The notes below the pieces were generated by a model. That model did no database searches. It saw only the letters and a list, made by a program, of their open reading frames with translations, and had not been told where the DNA came from. Shown here in pieces: positions 37,401 through 46,049 of a stretch of 64,000 bases of DNA (its first letter is position 1; each line of letters starts with the position of its first letter). Source of the stretch: Methylobacterium sp. WL1 (GTDB lineage Bacteria > Pseudomonadota > Alphaproteobacteria > Rhizobiales > Beijerinckiaceae); the NCBI RefSeq assembly GCF_008000895.1, contig NZ_CP042823.1, forward strand, positions 1,987,001 through 2,051,000. The letters run 5' to 3'. The translations under genes were made by a program, and so were the position numbers.

Positions 37401-39766
37401 GAAGACCACCGTGAAGGTCGCGCGTCCGCCGTCCTTCAGGTCCGAGAAACCCTTCCGGATCGCCAGCACCGGGGCGGCCGGAAGGATCGGTAGGGTGAGG
37501 CTGCGCGACAGCGCCCGCCCGCCGGGCTCGCCGACCGCGAGGGTGATCTTCGCCTCCAGGGGCCGCGGCGCCGCGAGGTCCGGGATTGGCACCAGGATCG
37601 TGGCCAGGCCCCGCGCGTCCGTGGTCGCCCCGCCGGAGATCTCCTGGGTGACCGGCTCCACCGCCTCGTCGTCGAGGCCGACGGCGTAGCCCTCCAGGCC
37701 CTTGATGCCGGAGCCGGAGGCGGCCTGCTGCACGACGACGCTGCCCGAGACGTCGAGCCCGGCGCCCGGGGCGCCGTAGAGGTAGCGTGCCGCGACGGCG
37801 ACCTGCGCGGCCTCGCCCCGGCGCAGGCCGGCCTGCGCCGGCTTGAGGGTCACCTCCAGACGCTCGGGGACGTAATCCTCCAGGAGGAAGCTGGTCTCGC
37901 CCAGGGCCGGCGCCTTCGGGTCGCTGTAGGCGGCGATCCGCCAGGTGCCCCGCATGGCGCCCGACAGCAGCGGCAGCGGTAGCGCCCGGCCGCCGAGCCC
38001 CTGGTCCGGCACCGAAACCCGGCGATACTCGACCCCGTCCGGGCGCTTCACCACCACGGTCAGCGGCAGGTTCGGCACCGCCGCGCCCCGTGGGTCGCGC
38101 AGCAGGGCGGTGATCTGCACGGTCTCGCCCGAGCGGTAGACCCCCCGCTCGGTGAACAGGTAGGCGTCGAGGCCGCCGCTCTCGGGCCGGCCCTTCACGC
38201 CCCGGTCGGTCAGGTCGAAGGCGCCGAGGTTGAGGTCGAGGAAGCCGTAATCGTCCCCGGCCTGGGCGACCACGAGGCTCGGCGCGGTGCCACCCTCCCC
38301 GCGGGCGAGGCCCGGACCGAACACGGCCCGGCCCTGGGCGTCGGTCCTGGCGGTGCCCAGCACCTCGTTGTTGCGGGCGACCAGCCGGATCTCGGCCCCC
38401 GGCAGGACCTGCGCGGAGGCGAGCGAGCGCAGGACCACGTTGACCCCGTCCCGCCCCTTGGTGGCGGTGAGGCCGAGATCCGAGACCACGAACCACTGGG
38501 TCGCCTGCGTCTCGTATCCGTCCTCGTCCCCGGCGACCGTGCCGGAGGGCCGGGCCACCATCACGTAGATCCCGGGTTCCAGCTTGCCCACGGCCTGCAG
38601 GACCGGGAAGGCGGTCACCGCCTCCTGGTTCAGCTCGGCCTTGGCGGTGTCGAGCGTGCCCTTCCAGACGCGCTGGCCCTTCTCGGCCGCCAGCGTCGCG
38701 GCATTCGTGCCGCTGAGCTGGCCCAGGAAATCCTCGGAGCGCAGGGTTGGCAGCAGGCCGCGGTCGCCGATGCGCAGGACCTCGACGTCGAGCTTGGCGG
38801 CATTCACCGAGACCAGGGGCACGCCCGCCTGCCCGGTGCGGGGCAGGACGTAGTTGCGCCCGGTGAACCGGACCTGCGGGGCGCGGTCGCGGACGTAGAT
38901 CTCGTAATCGGCGGACTTGAGCAGGCTCTCGCCCACCGCGGACGGCAGCCCCTGGCGCAGGACCACTGCGTAGCGGCCGCCGTGCTTCAGCCCGTCGACG
39001 CAGACCTGCGCGTTCTCGGCGGTCACGGCGGCGCTGCTGCTGCCCGAGACCGCCACGTAGGGGGCGTAGTCGGTCTTGGGGACCACCGGCTCCGAGAGGG
39101 TGAAGCACAAGCGCGGCGCGGCCGCATCCGAATCGACCTTGTAGTCGAGGATGCGGAAGCCGTGCTCGGCCCGCAGGGCCTCGTAGGTCCGGTGCGTCGC
39201 GGGCAGGTCGTCGAGGGCCAGGCTGGCCGCGTAGGCGTTCAGGGCCGGCCGCCAGTTGGATTGCCCGGCCTCCAGGGCGCCGAGCTGCGCCAGGGGAGGG
39301 CCGCCGCGTCGGCGGGCGAGCCGGCGCGCTCGTAGGCCCGGTAGGCCGCTGCGGCGGCCCGGTCCCGCAGGCGGGCCCGGCCCTGGTAATCGTTCTCCTC
39401 CAGGGCATCGGCCGCTGCCGCGGCGGCGCGGGAGAACGCCTGCCAGCTCCGGATGTCGGCCGGGTCGGCCGCGACCGCGGCGGTGAGCGGGACCAGCGCC
39501 TCGTCCGGCTTGCCGGCGGCGAGCAGCGCCAGTCCCGCGGCCCGGGACTGGCCGGCCGGCCTGAGCGGTCCGCCGGCCTCGGCCTTCAGCGCCGCCTCGA
39601 GCCGCACGGCGGCGCTGGCGAGATCGGCCCGGACGAAGGTCCTTTCGAAGGCTGCAGCCTGACGGGGCGCGGTGCGCGAGGCCGGCGCCGTCTGGGCGAG
39701 GGCAGGCCCGCAGGCGAGACCTGCCAGAAGCGCCAGAGCACCCGCCAGCCGGATCCGCCACGCCAT
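34479..39766 (-). pseudogene. Alpha-2-macroglobulin family protein, one frameshift
   Basis: This is a large periplasmic protease-trapping protein of the bacterial alpha-2-macroglobulin (MG) family. From ATG 39766 there is a Sec signal peptide (LAGALALLAGLACGPALAQ) and a helical tetratricopeptide-like N-terminus. The frame breaks near 39290, where CTCCCCTGG needs another C to read ALPLAQLGALEAGQSNW. The remaining 1,600 residues are intact, with repeated MG domains, a bait region, and a thioester-type motif GCSEQ near residue 1310. The 5288-bp span is one base short. No pbpC gene is adjacent, unlike many bacterial loci. Confidence 0.88.
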
Positions 39767-40478
39767 ACGCCTGCCCTCGTCGGCCCCGGATCCAGGACGA
39801 TTCGTCCCGGGATCGGCCGGCCGGGAACCTAGCACCGATCGATCCCGCCGCAACGCTTCGGATGCGTGTTGAGAGCCGCTCCGCGGCCCCTTTCCGCGGA
39901 GCTATGGCCGCGACAGGATCGAGGCGCGATGGGCTTTTGCAGGCTGCAACGCACCCTCGCGCCCGTATGGGCGGGCGGATGCACAGAGTGCCCTCCGGAC
40001 GGTCCTCGGCCGCAAGAGAGGTCTGCGCGAGGCAGGCCCGCACTCTTCCGCCCCCCTTAGCGGGCTACGGGTTGCACAGGTTGGACAATTCACCTCCTGA
40101 GGATCAATGCCCCATACCTGTTGACCCGCGCCGTCATTCCGGGGCGCCGCAGGCGAGCCCGGACCCGAAGGGGCCGCGGGGGCGGCAACCCAGAAACGCT
40201 GTCCGTGCAGGAGCTCGACACAGCGATGGTTCTGGATCCCGGGCTCCGCTGCGCGGTCCCGGGACGACCGCCCGTGGCGGCATCGATCCAGCCACCGCTT
40301 GAAGAACGAGACGGAGCTTTCCGCGCGCTGAAACTTCCACGCGCTGAAACGATGAACATTCCAGCTGCGATGTGCGAACGACCGAGCCTGCACGGGACAG
40401 GCAACCCGCGCGTGTCCCGGGTCACCGGTGGTCGATCGTCCCGCCCCTACCGCGAGCGCGGCGCGCGATCCCAAAAAT
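39767..40478. other. 712-bp intergenic region with repeats
   Basis: No gene was recognised. The left side should contain the promoter of the alpha-2-macroglobulin gene. The middle (40132-40265) is a repeat of the GTCATTCCGGGGC/CCCGGGATCC type. Around 40320-40350 the string CGCGCTGAAAC occurs twice in direct repeat, 17 bp apart. The many short reading frames are low-complexity and Arg/Pro-rich. Confidence 0.5.
40132..40265. repeat. Intergenic repeat, GTCATTCCGGGGC type (family D)
   Basis: It starts CCGTCATTCCGGGGCGCCGC and ends near GATCCCGGGCTCCGCTGCGC, the two halves being partly inverted copies. Elements with these ends are widely scattered in rhizobial and methylobacterial genomes. That comparison is from memory. 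Only one copy is in the window. Confidence 0.5.
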
Positions 40479-40778
40479 TCAGAACGCCTTGAGCACCTGC
40501 TCGGTGTGCTCGACCGAGACCGGGCCGGCGAAGCAGTGCGAGACCAGGGCGCGGTAATCCTGCCAGGGCTGCGAGCCGGTGAAGTCCTTGGTGTGGGCCT
40601 CCAGCGTGTCCCAGTGGATCATCAGCCGGTAGCGCTGCGGATGCTCGATCGAGCGGCGGACCTCGAAGGCGCGGCAGCCCTTGGCGGCATTGAAGATCGC
40701 CGAGGCCTCGGTGATGCCGGCCTCGAACGCCGCCTCCATGCCGGGCTTGATCTCGATCTGTGCAATTTCGAGGATCAT
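40479..40778 (-). CDS. Antibiotic biosynthesis monooxygenase (ABM) domain protein
   Basis: This 99-residue ferredoxin-like-fold protein starts MILEIAQIEIKPGMEAAFEAG and shows the repeat-like IFNAAKGCRAFEVRRSIEHPQRYRLMIHWDTLEAHTKDF of the ABM family. Members act as small cofactor-free monooxygenases or structural relatives. The specific substrate is unknown. It lies 18 bp after the Kdo hydroxylase gene on the same strand and is likely in one transcript with it. Confidence 0.82.
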   Translation of the reverse strand: MILEIAQIEIKPGMEAAFEAGITEASAIFNAAKGCRAFEVRRSIEHPQRYRLMIHWDTLEAHTKDFTGSQPWQDYRALVSHCFAGPVSVEHTEQVLKAF

Positions 40779-40796
40779 GGCGTCGAATCCTTTTCC

Positions 40797-41657
40797 TTAC
40801 GCGTGGAGGGGGCGGCCGAGCTTGGCCGCCAGGATACGCTGCGGGCTCAAGCCGGGATCGGCTTGGGCGGCGACCGGCAGGTAGGCGGTCTGCTCCAACA
40901 TGTAGCGGCCGCCCATCGCCCCGTGCATCACGAGGTCGGAGAAGGTCACCCAGGTCTCGCCGGGCCGGAACGCGACGTCGGCCTGGGGGGCGCTGGCCTG
41001 ATAGGTCTCGTCCTGCTTCAGGGCGTCGTGCAGGTGCAGCATCAGGTGGTCGTATTCGGAGCGCCGGGCCTTGGTGATCCGCAGGGCCGCGAGCAGCCGC
41101 GCCGTGAGCGGCGCGTAGCGCGGCAGCCGGGGCAGGAACGTCTCCGCCATCGACCCGAAATCCTCGCCGACCCGCCAGCGGCGGGGCTCGCCGGACGGGT
41201 TGATGTTGCGGAACACCCGCAGGATCCGCTTCTCGCCGATCGGGTTCGACGGGAAGGCGTCGACATGCAGCCGGGTGTCGTCGCGCCGCCAGCTGAGCTT
41301 GCGCCGGTCCACGTCGAACGGTCGGTAGGAGGTGCCGGCGAGCGCCACCCGGTCGGCGTAATCCGGCAGGTAGGTGCCGATCAGGTCACGGGCGAAGGCG
41401 CGGTAGCGGATCAGGAGCTGGCGCAGGGCCTCCTGTTCCTCCGGGGTGCCGGCGGCGCCGCGCAGCTCCGCGGCCTCGCCCCGGATGTTGACGTTCTTGG
41501 CCTTTCCGTCCGCGAAGGGGCGCTCGGTAAACCGGTGCTCGTACGCGCTGAATGGGAACGGCAGGTCCGGGAACAGCAGCACCGCCCCGGCTTCCAGCTC
41601 CCGGGCCAGGGAGCCAACATTCTCACCGGGGACGACTGTGCGGATCGGGCTGATCAT
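40797..41657 (-). CDS. Kdo hydroxylase family protein (lipopolysaccharide core modification)
   Basis: This 286-residue protein resembles the Kdo 3-hydroxylase family, iron(II)/oxoglutarate dioxygenases that convert Kdo in the lipopolysaccharide inner core to Ko. The probable iron ligands are in LHVDAFPSNP (His-x-Asp), followed by the family stretch GEKRILRVFRNINP, and a distal His is in the SDLVMHGAMGGRYMLEQT block. The ATG at 41657 starts at MISPIRTVVPG. The longer upstream reading is Arg-rich and implausible. The ABM gene follows it. Confidence 0.8.
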   Translation of the reverse strand: MISPIRTVVPGENVGSLARELEAGAVLLFPDLPFPFSAYEHRFTERPFADGKAKNVNIRGEAAELRGAAGTPEEQEALRQLLIRYRAFARDLIGTYLPDYADRVALAGTSYRPFDVDRRKLSWRRDDTRLHVDAFPSNPIGEKRILRVFRNINPSGEPRRWRVGEDFGSMAETFLPRLPRYAPLTARLLAALRITKARRSEYDHLMLHLHDALKQDETYQASAPQADVAFRPGETWVTFSDLVMHGAMGGRYMLEQTAYLPVAAQADPGLSPQRILAAKLGRPLHA

Positions 41658-41878
41658 CGTGTTCGGGCTGGATCTGCCGGGCCGAAGAGGGGCTAGACGG
41701 GGCGCAATCCTGTAGCCGAGCCGCCCGCGGGAGGCCAGGGCCCGCATTTCCGGTGGATGACATCGCTCGTCCACTGGCACCGGCCGGGGGCGCCGCCCCG
41801 GGTGCTTGCGCAACCGCCGCGTTCCCGGCACGTTCCCCTCCGCATACCGGCCCACGAGCCCGGCGGAGGATGGCGCCG

Positions 41879-42331
41879 ATGGCGACCCTGAAGGAATTCG
41901 AGGAAGCCCTGCGCGAGCATGGCATGAACATGGCGCTGGCGTTGCTGGAGCGCCTGCGCGAGCGCGACCGCGCCACCCGCACGGTCAAGCCGGCCCGCCG
42001 TCTCACGGGCCAGAAGATGACGCCCGAACTCGCCCGGGCGATTCTCGACCTGCACGCCTCCACGGGCATGACCCAGCAGGAGATCGCGTTCAAGGTCGGG
42101 GTCAACCAGGGCCGGGTCAACGAGGTGATCAAGCGCGGCAAGTGGCTGTCGGACGACCCCCAGGCCCCCGAGGCGGTGGCCCGCGACAAGGCGTTGGCCC
42201 GCATGCGCGGCGACCCCAAGCCGAAGAAGCCGCCGCTGGCTACCGCCCGGCCGAAGGAGCGCAAGGCGGCCGCCACGAAGGTGCCCGCCAAGGCACGCAA
42301 CCAGGGCCAACTGGCTTTGGGCGATCTGTAG
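41879..42331 (+). CDS. Small helix-turn-helix protein
   Basis: This 150-residue basic protein has a helix-turn-helix at GMTQQEIAFKVGVNQGRVNEVIKRGKWL (residues 61-88), like RNA polymerase sigma region 4 or phage repressor helices. The first 40 residues form an amphipathic helix (LKEFEEALREHGMNMALALLERLRERD), and the tail is Lys/Ala/Pro-rich. The start ATG 41879 has GGAGG 9 nt upstream. The target is unknown. It is divergent from the Kdo hydroxylase gene. Confidence 0.65.
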   Translation: MATLKEFEEALREHGMNMALALLERLRERDRATRTVKPARRLTGQKMTPELARAILDLHASTGMTQQEIAFKVGVNQGRVNEVIKRGKWLSDDPQAPEAVARDKALARMRGDPKPKKPPLATARPKERKAAATKVPAKARNQGQLALGDL

Positions 42332-42339
42332 GAGCGACA

Positions 42340-42470
42340 GGAGGGGATCCCAAAGGGCTTGCAGCCCTTCGGCGGAGTTCGGGGCGCGCAGCCTAGAGAT
42401 CCCTATCCCGGGGCTCTGACCTGGACCCGCAAGAGGTCACGGACCTTTTGAAACCGGGATTTTATGGGTC
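42340..42470 (+). repeat. Dispersed intergenic repeat, family B, copy 3
   Basis: It contains GGGGCTCTGACCTGGACCC, then GCAAGAGGTCACGGACC and TTTTGAAACC, matching 9180-9245 in the same orientation. It lies downstream of both flanking genes, where the HTH gene and the acyltransferase gene converge. Confidence 0.65.
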
Positions 42471-42482
42471 GGCGACCGGGGC

Positions 42483-43475
42483 TCAGTTCGCTGGCGCGAA
42501 ATGCCCGCGGTAGCGCGCGCCGATCGCCTCGACCGGAAGCGCCACGAACACATCGGTGGTGCCGAACTGGCGGTCGATCACCGCGCCTTCCCCGAAGGTC
42601 GCGCCGAGCCGCAGATAGCCCTTGATCAGGGGCGGCAGCGCCTGCAGAGCCGCCTTGGGATCGACCGCCTCGCGGGGCATCCGATCCATGGACACCGCAC
42701 GCTCCGGCAGGGCTCGGGCCCGCCACGCCTCGGGTGCGCGGGCATGGTGGTGCAGGAACGACAGCGGCAGGGCCAGCCGGTCCGGATCGGTGCCCTCCAG
42801 GCTGGCGCAGCCGATCAGCGCATCGATCCGGTGATGCAGCACGTAGGCGTAGATCCCCTGCCAGAGCAGCTCGACGGTGCGCTTGCTGCGGTAGGGCTTG
42901 AGCACGCAGGAGCGGCCGAGTTCCAGCAGGCGCCGGTGCCCCTGCGCCGCCAGGATCGGCTCCAGGTCGTATTCGCCCTCGGAGTAGAAGCCGGCATGGC
43001 GCTCGGCGACCTCGCCGCGCAGCAACCTGTAGGTGCCGACCACCTTGGGCCGATGCTCGACGAACGGCTTCTTCCGCCGGGGCGCGTCATGGTCGAGGAC
43101 GAGGAGATGGTCGCAGAGCGCGTCGTAGGCGTCGGCGTCGCGTCGTGACAAAGCCGCAAGACCCGTCGGGATCGCCGCCATTTCTTCGTAGAACACCTTG
43201 AACCGAAGGCGCTGCGCGCGCCGGATTTCGGATTTCTTCGAAGCTAACCGGACCTCGAGGTTGCCGATCCGGCCCAGGCTGCGCCCCTCGAACGGCTCCG
43301 GCAGACGAATCGCCCGCTCGCCCGACAGGATGTCGGCGATGGCCGCCGGTTCCGCCTGGACGAGCGCGTGGCGCCGCCGCAGTTTCGCGATCGGCGCGCC
43401 GACCCCCCATTGAACGCCCTTGTGCCAGCCGGCTCCGAGCGCGCTGTAGGCTCCGCGGGCGAGATTGGCGACCAT
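42483..43475 (-). CDS. GNAT-type acyltransferase, OlsB-like (ornithine lipid synthesis)
   Basis: This 330-residue protein resembles L-ornithine N-alpha-acyltransferase OlsB and the 'hemolysin' COG3176 group. OlsB forms lyso-ornithine lipid from ornithine and a hydroxyacyl-ACP. Recognisable parts are NLEVRLASKKSEIRRAQRLRFKVFYEEM, CDHLLVLD with VVGTYRLLRGEVAE, LELGRSCVLKPYR, and the end FGTTDVFVALPVEAIGARYRGHF. No olsA gene adjoins it, so the role is inferred from family alone. The start ATG 43475 begins MVANLARGAY. Confidence 0.75.
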   Translation of the reverse strand: MVANLARGAYSALGAGWHKGVQWGVGAPIAKLRRRHALVQAEPAAIADILSGERAIRLPEPFEGRSLGRIGNLEVRLASKKSEIRRAQRLRFKVFYEEMAAIPTGLAALSRRDADAYDALCDHLLVLDHDAPRRKKPFVEHRPKVVGTYRLLRGEVAERHAGFYSEGEYDLEPILAAQGHRRLLELGRSCVLKPYRSKRTVELLWQGIYAYVLHHRIDALIGCASLEGTDPDRLALPLSFLHHHARAPEAWRARALPERAVSMDRMPREAVDPKAALQALPPLIKGYLRLGATFGEGAVIDRQFGTTDVFVALPVEAIGARYRGHFAPAN

Positions 43476-43566
43476 GGACGGGTTCACTCCGGGCGCACGA
43501 TCGTGCACCGTCGGGAAGGACAGAGAGCACGAACCGCACACGCCATTATGACAGCCCCGACACGAA

Positions 43567-43592
43567 AGCGCCCCGGCCAGGGCCGGGGCGCT
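43567..43592 (-). terminator. Strong hairpin terminator after hsp20
   Basis: A perfect 12-bp stem, AGCGCCCCGGCC/GGCCGGGGCGCT, with a 2-nt loop is followed on the minus strand by TTTCG. It lies 34 bp beyond the hsp20 stop and is probably its terminator. Confidence 0.7.
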
Positions 43593-43626
43593 CCAACAGC
43601 GTAGCGGGTTCCGAGCCGCGACCGGA

Positions 43627-44109
43627 TCAGGCCGCCTGCGGGACCGGGTCCTTGCGCACGTCACCCTCGATCACTGGGGCGGACGGGGTCCCGGCCGTGG
43701 CGATCTGGATGCGGCGCGGCTTCTTCGCCTCCGGGACCTCGCGGACGAGGTCGATGTGGAGGAGGCCGTTCTCCAGGGCCGCGCCGGTCACCTGGACGTG
43801 GTCGGCGAGCTGGAAGCGGCGCTCGAAGGCACGGGCCGCGATGCCCTGGTGCAGGAACTCCGCCTTGGGCTCGGCCTTGCGCTCGCCCTTCAGGGTCAGC
43901 GCATTCTCCCGCACTTCGATCGACAGGTCGGACTCGGTGAAGCCGGCGACCGCGACGGTGATGCGGTAGGCGTTCTCGCCGGTCCGCTCGATGTTGTAGG
44001 GCGGGTAGGTCGGCGCCGCCTCGGCGGTGGCGAACTGGTCGAGGGCGGAGAACAGTCGGTCGAAGCCGACGGTGGAACGATACAGGGGAGCGAGATCGAA
44101 CTGACGCAT
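43627..44109 (-). CDS. Small heat shock protein Hsp20 (IbpA-like)
   Basis: This 160-residue alpha-crystallin-type chaperone holds unfolding proteins during heat stress. It begins MRQFDLAPLYRSTVGFDRLF like rhizobial class A small heat shock proteins. The alpha-crystallin domain runs from YPPYNIERTGENAYRI to the AALENGLLHIDLVREVPE segment with the conserved GxL motif. The ATG 44109 follows AGGA in a ROSE-type hairpin (44112-44134), and a heat-shock promoter lies at 44200-44228, so it is controlled at both transcription and translation. Confidence 0.92.
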   Translation of the reverse strand: MRQFDLAPLYRSTVGFDRLFSALDQFATAEAAPTYPPYNIERTGENAYRITVAVAGFTESDLSIEVRENALTLKGERKAEPKAEFLHQGIAARAFERRFQLADHVQVTGAALENGLLHIDLVREVPEAKKPRRIQIATAGTPSAPVIEGDVRKDPVPQAA

Positions 44110-44192
44110 GACATATCCTCGTATGAGCAACATGCAGAAGCGGTCCGCCCGATGGGCCGGACCCGTCGTTCGTGCCGCCTGACGGCCGGCAC
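44110..44192 (-). promoter_or_regulatory. ROSE-type RNA thermometer in the hsp20 leader
   Basis: The leader ends in a hairpin on the minus strand at 44112-44134: CATGTTGCTC, loop ATAC, GAGGATATG. Pairing is complete except for one unpaired G in TTGCT, and the Shine-Dalgarno AGGA is buried in the stem. This is the conserved ROSE arrangement, in which heat melts the stem to expose the ribosome site. Two further stems upstream (GTGCCG/CGGCAC and GGTCC/GGACC) complete the typical layout. Confidence 0.85.
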
Positions 44193-44199
44193 AGACGGG

Positions 44200-44228
44200 A
44201 TATCGGGGGGCAAAAAACCGGGTTCAAG
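44200..44228 (-). promoter_or_regulatory. Probable sigma-32 (RpoH) promoter of hsp20
   Basis: On the minus strand CTTGAA (44228-44223) is followed after 16 nt by CCGATAT (44206-44200), close to the heat-shock consensus CTTGAA / CCCATNT. It would start transcription about 85 nt before the ATG, matching the length of the ROSE leader. Confidence 0.65.
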
Positions 44229-44315
44229 ACCTCCGGAAGGACCCGAGTGCGAGATTTTTCCGCTACGGTGACGCTTGCATGCGGACCCGGCATGCGGACG
44301 GACTGAGGTTGGCCC

Positions 44316-45347
44316 GTGAGACGGTTGGACGGCGATATCGGACGGGAGCCGCCGCTCCTGACCCTGCGCGGCACGCCGGACAATCCGGTGCCGCCGGGCG
44401 GCACCCTGATCGCGGTCGGCACCCGCGACGACTGCACGCTGCGGGCCGCCTACTGGCAGGCCACGACGCGGACCTGCCGGGGCACGGTCTGCCTGCTCCA
44501 GGGACGGGCCGAATTCATCGAGAAGTACTACGAGACCATCCACGACCTGCGTGCGCGGGGCTTCGCCGTGGTGGCGTTCGACTGGCGCGGCCAGGGCGAG
44601 TCGGACCGGCGGGCCGACGACCCGCACAAGGGCCATGTCGGCCGGTTCGACGATTACCGCCTCGACCTGCGGGCGGTGGCCGAGACGGTGCTGGTGCCGC
44701 TGATGCCTGAGCCGCATGTCGGCCTGGCGCATTCGATGGGGGGCTGCGTCGCGCTGATCGGGGCGCTCGACGGCTGGCTGCCGTTCCGGCGCCTGGTGAC
44801 GGTGGCGCCGATGCTGTCGATCCGGATGGTGCGCTGGCCCGCCGGGGCGGCGTTCCTGTCGCGGTTCCTGCACCGGATCGGGCTGGGCGACCGCTACATC
44901 CCGCTGGGCAAGCCAGTCTCGATCGCCACCAAGCCCTATGCCGGCAACCGGCTGTCGCGGGATCCCGCGCGCTACGCCCGCAACGCGGCGGCGGCCCGGC
45001 AGGTCGGCGCCGGCGCGGTCGGCGACCCGACGATCGCGTGGCTCGCGGAGGCGTTCCGTGCGATGGCGCGCCTGCGCGACCCGCGCGCCGCCCCGCGCAT
45101 CACGCTGCCCACCCTGATCGTCGCGGCCGGCGCGGACCCGGTCTGCGGGACCCTGGACACCGAGCGGTTCGCGGCCCGGCTGAAGGCCGGCCACATCCTG
45201 GTCCTGCCGGATTCCCGGCACGAGATCCTGAGCGAACGCGACGCCATCCGGCAGGATTTCTGGGCGGCCTTCGTCGCCTTCGTGCCGGGCTCGCCCCTGC
45301 CCTCCCACACGGAGGTTGAGGCACATCAGGCGGTGCCGGTGGCCTGA
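44316..45347 (+). CDS. Alpha/beta hydrolase, lysophospholipase/monoacylglycerol lipase type
   Basis: This 343-residue hydrolase is related to PldB-type lysophospholipases. The nucleophile elbow is VGLAHSMGGCVAL (Ser in AHSMGG), oxyanion-region LLQGRAEFIEKYYETI and the family DWRGQGES motif precede it. The likely acid is in VAAGADPVCG and the His in LPDSRHEILSE. No signal peptide is visible, so it probably acts on the cytoplasmic side. It is divergent from hsp20. Confidence 0.85.
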   Translation: MRRLDGDIGREPPLLTLRGTPDNPVPPGGTLIAVGTRDDCTLRAAYWQATTRTCRGTVCLLQGRAEFIEKYYETIHDLRARGFAVVAFDWRGQGESDRRADDPHKGHVGRFDDYRLDLRAVAETVLVPLMPEPHVGLAHSMGGCVALIGALDGWLPFRRLVTVAPMLSIRMVRWPAGAAFLSRFLHRIGLGDRYIPLGKPVSIATKPYAGNRLSRDPARYARNAAAARQVGAGAVGDPTIAWLAEAFRAMARLRDPRAAPRITLPTLIVAAGADPVCGTLDTERFAARLKAGHILVLPDSRHEILSERDAIRQDFWAAFVAFVPGSPLPSHTEVEAHQAVPVA

Positions 45348-45351
45348 GCCG

Positions 45352-45876
45352 TCAGCCCCCCAGATCCGGGTCGATGTCTCGCGGCCGCACGAACCGCTCC
45401 AGCCGCCCCTGCCCCGGGGCGATCGCCGACCAGGCCGCGGCGTCGAACGCGATCACCGCGTAGGCGGCGGTGGGGAATTCCGTGGCGAGGCGCGTGCGTT
45501 CCTTGCGCGGCCCCTCCCCGGCCAGGGTCGCGGCGAGGTCGCCCAGGCCGGGATTGTGGCCGACGACGATCACGGTTTCCGCGCTGTCCGGCGCCCCCCG
45601 GATCAGCCCGAGGATCCGCTCGGCCGGCGCCTCGTAGATGTCGTGGTGATACCGCGCCTCGGGTGCGCCGAGGGCGGCCGAGACCGCATCCCAGGTCTCG
45701 CGGGTGCGGGTGGCGGTGGAGACCAGGGCCAAGTCCGGTCGGGGACCCTCTTGGCCGATGTGGCCGCCGACAGCGGGCGCGGCCCGGCGGCCGCGGTCGT
45801 TGAGCGGCCGTTCGTGGTCGGCGACGCCGGCCGGACGATCCGACTTGGCGTGCCGCAACAGGATCAGCCTGCGCAT
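45352..45876 (-). CDS. Histidine phosphatase SixA-like protein
   Basis: This 174-residue histidine phosphatase-superfamily protein begins MRRLILLRHAKSDRPAG. The RHAK catalytic signature with phospho-acceptor His lies at residues 8-11, and the second His in VIVVGHNPGLGDL. It resembles SixA, which removes phosphate from phosphohistidine in phosphorelay or phosphotransferase proteins. It ends 4 bp from the lipase stop in convergent orientation. Confidence 0.88.
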   Translation of the reverse strand: MRRLILLRHAKSDRPAGVADHERPLNDRGRRAAPAVGGHIGQEGPRPDLALVSTATRTRETWDAVSAALGAPEARYHHDIYEAPAERILGLIRGAPDSAETVIVVGHNPGLGDLAATLAGEGPRKERTRLATEFPTAAYAVIAFDAAAWSAIAPGQGRLERFVRPRDIDPDLGG

Positions 45877-46049
45877 GGAGCGGGCCCTTCTCGGGATGGG
45901 GTGACCGACGCGCGCCGAACAGGCGCGGGGGCCCGGTTAGCGCAAAGCGCGGCGCCCGGGAACCTCGGCGATCCTGCCCGGTTCGAAAAGCTGGGCCGCC
46001 GATGCGGGACGCGCATAGGGTGGCGGTCTCTGTCGGAGGAGGTCGCGCC

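Noticed and set aside
34431..37493. A 1020-residue reading frame opposite the alpha-2-macroglobulin gene
   Set aside because: It is low-complexity and Arg/Gly/Val/His-rich, a shadow of the real minus-strand gene.
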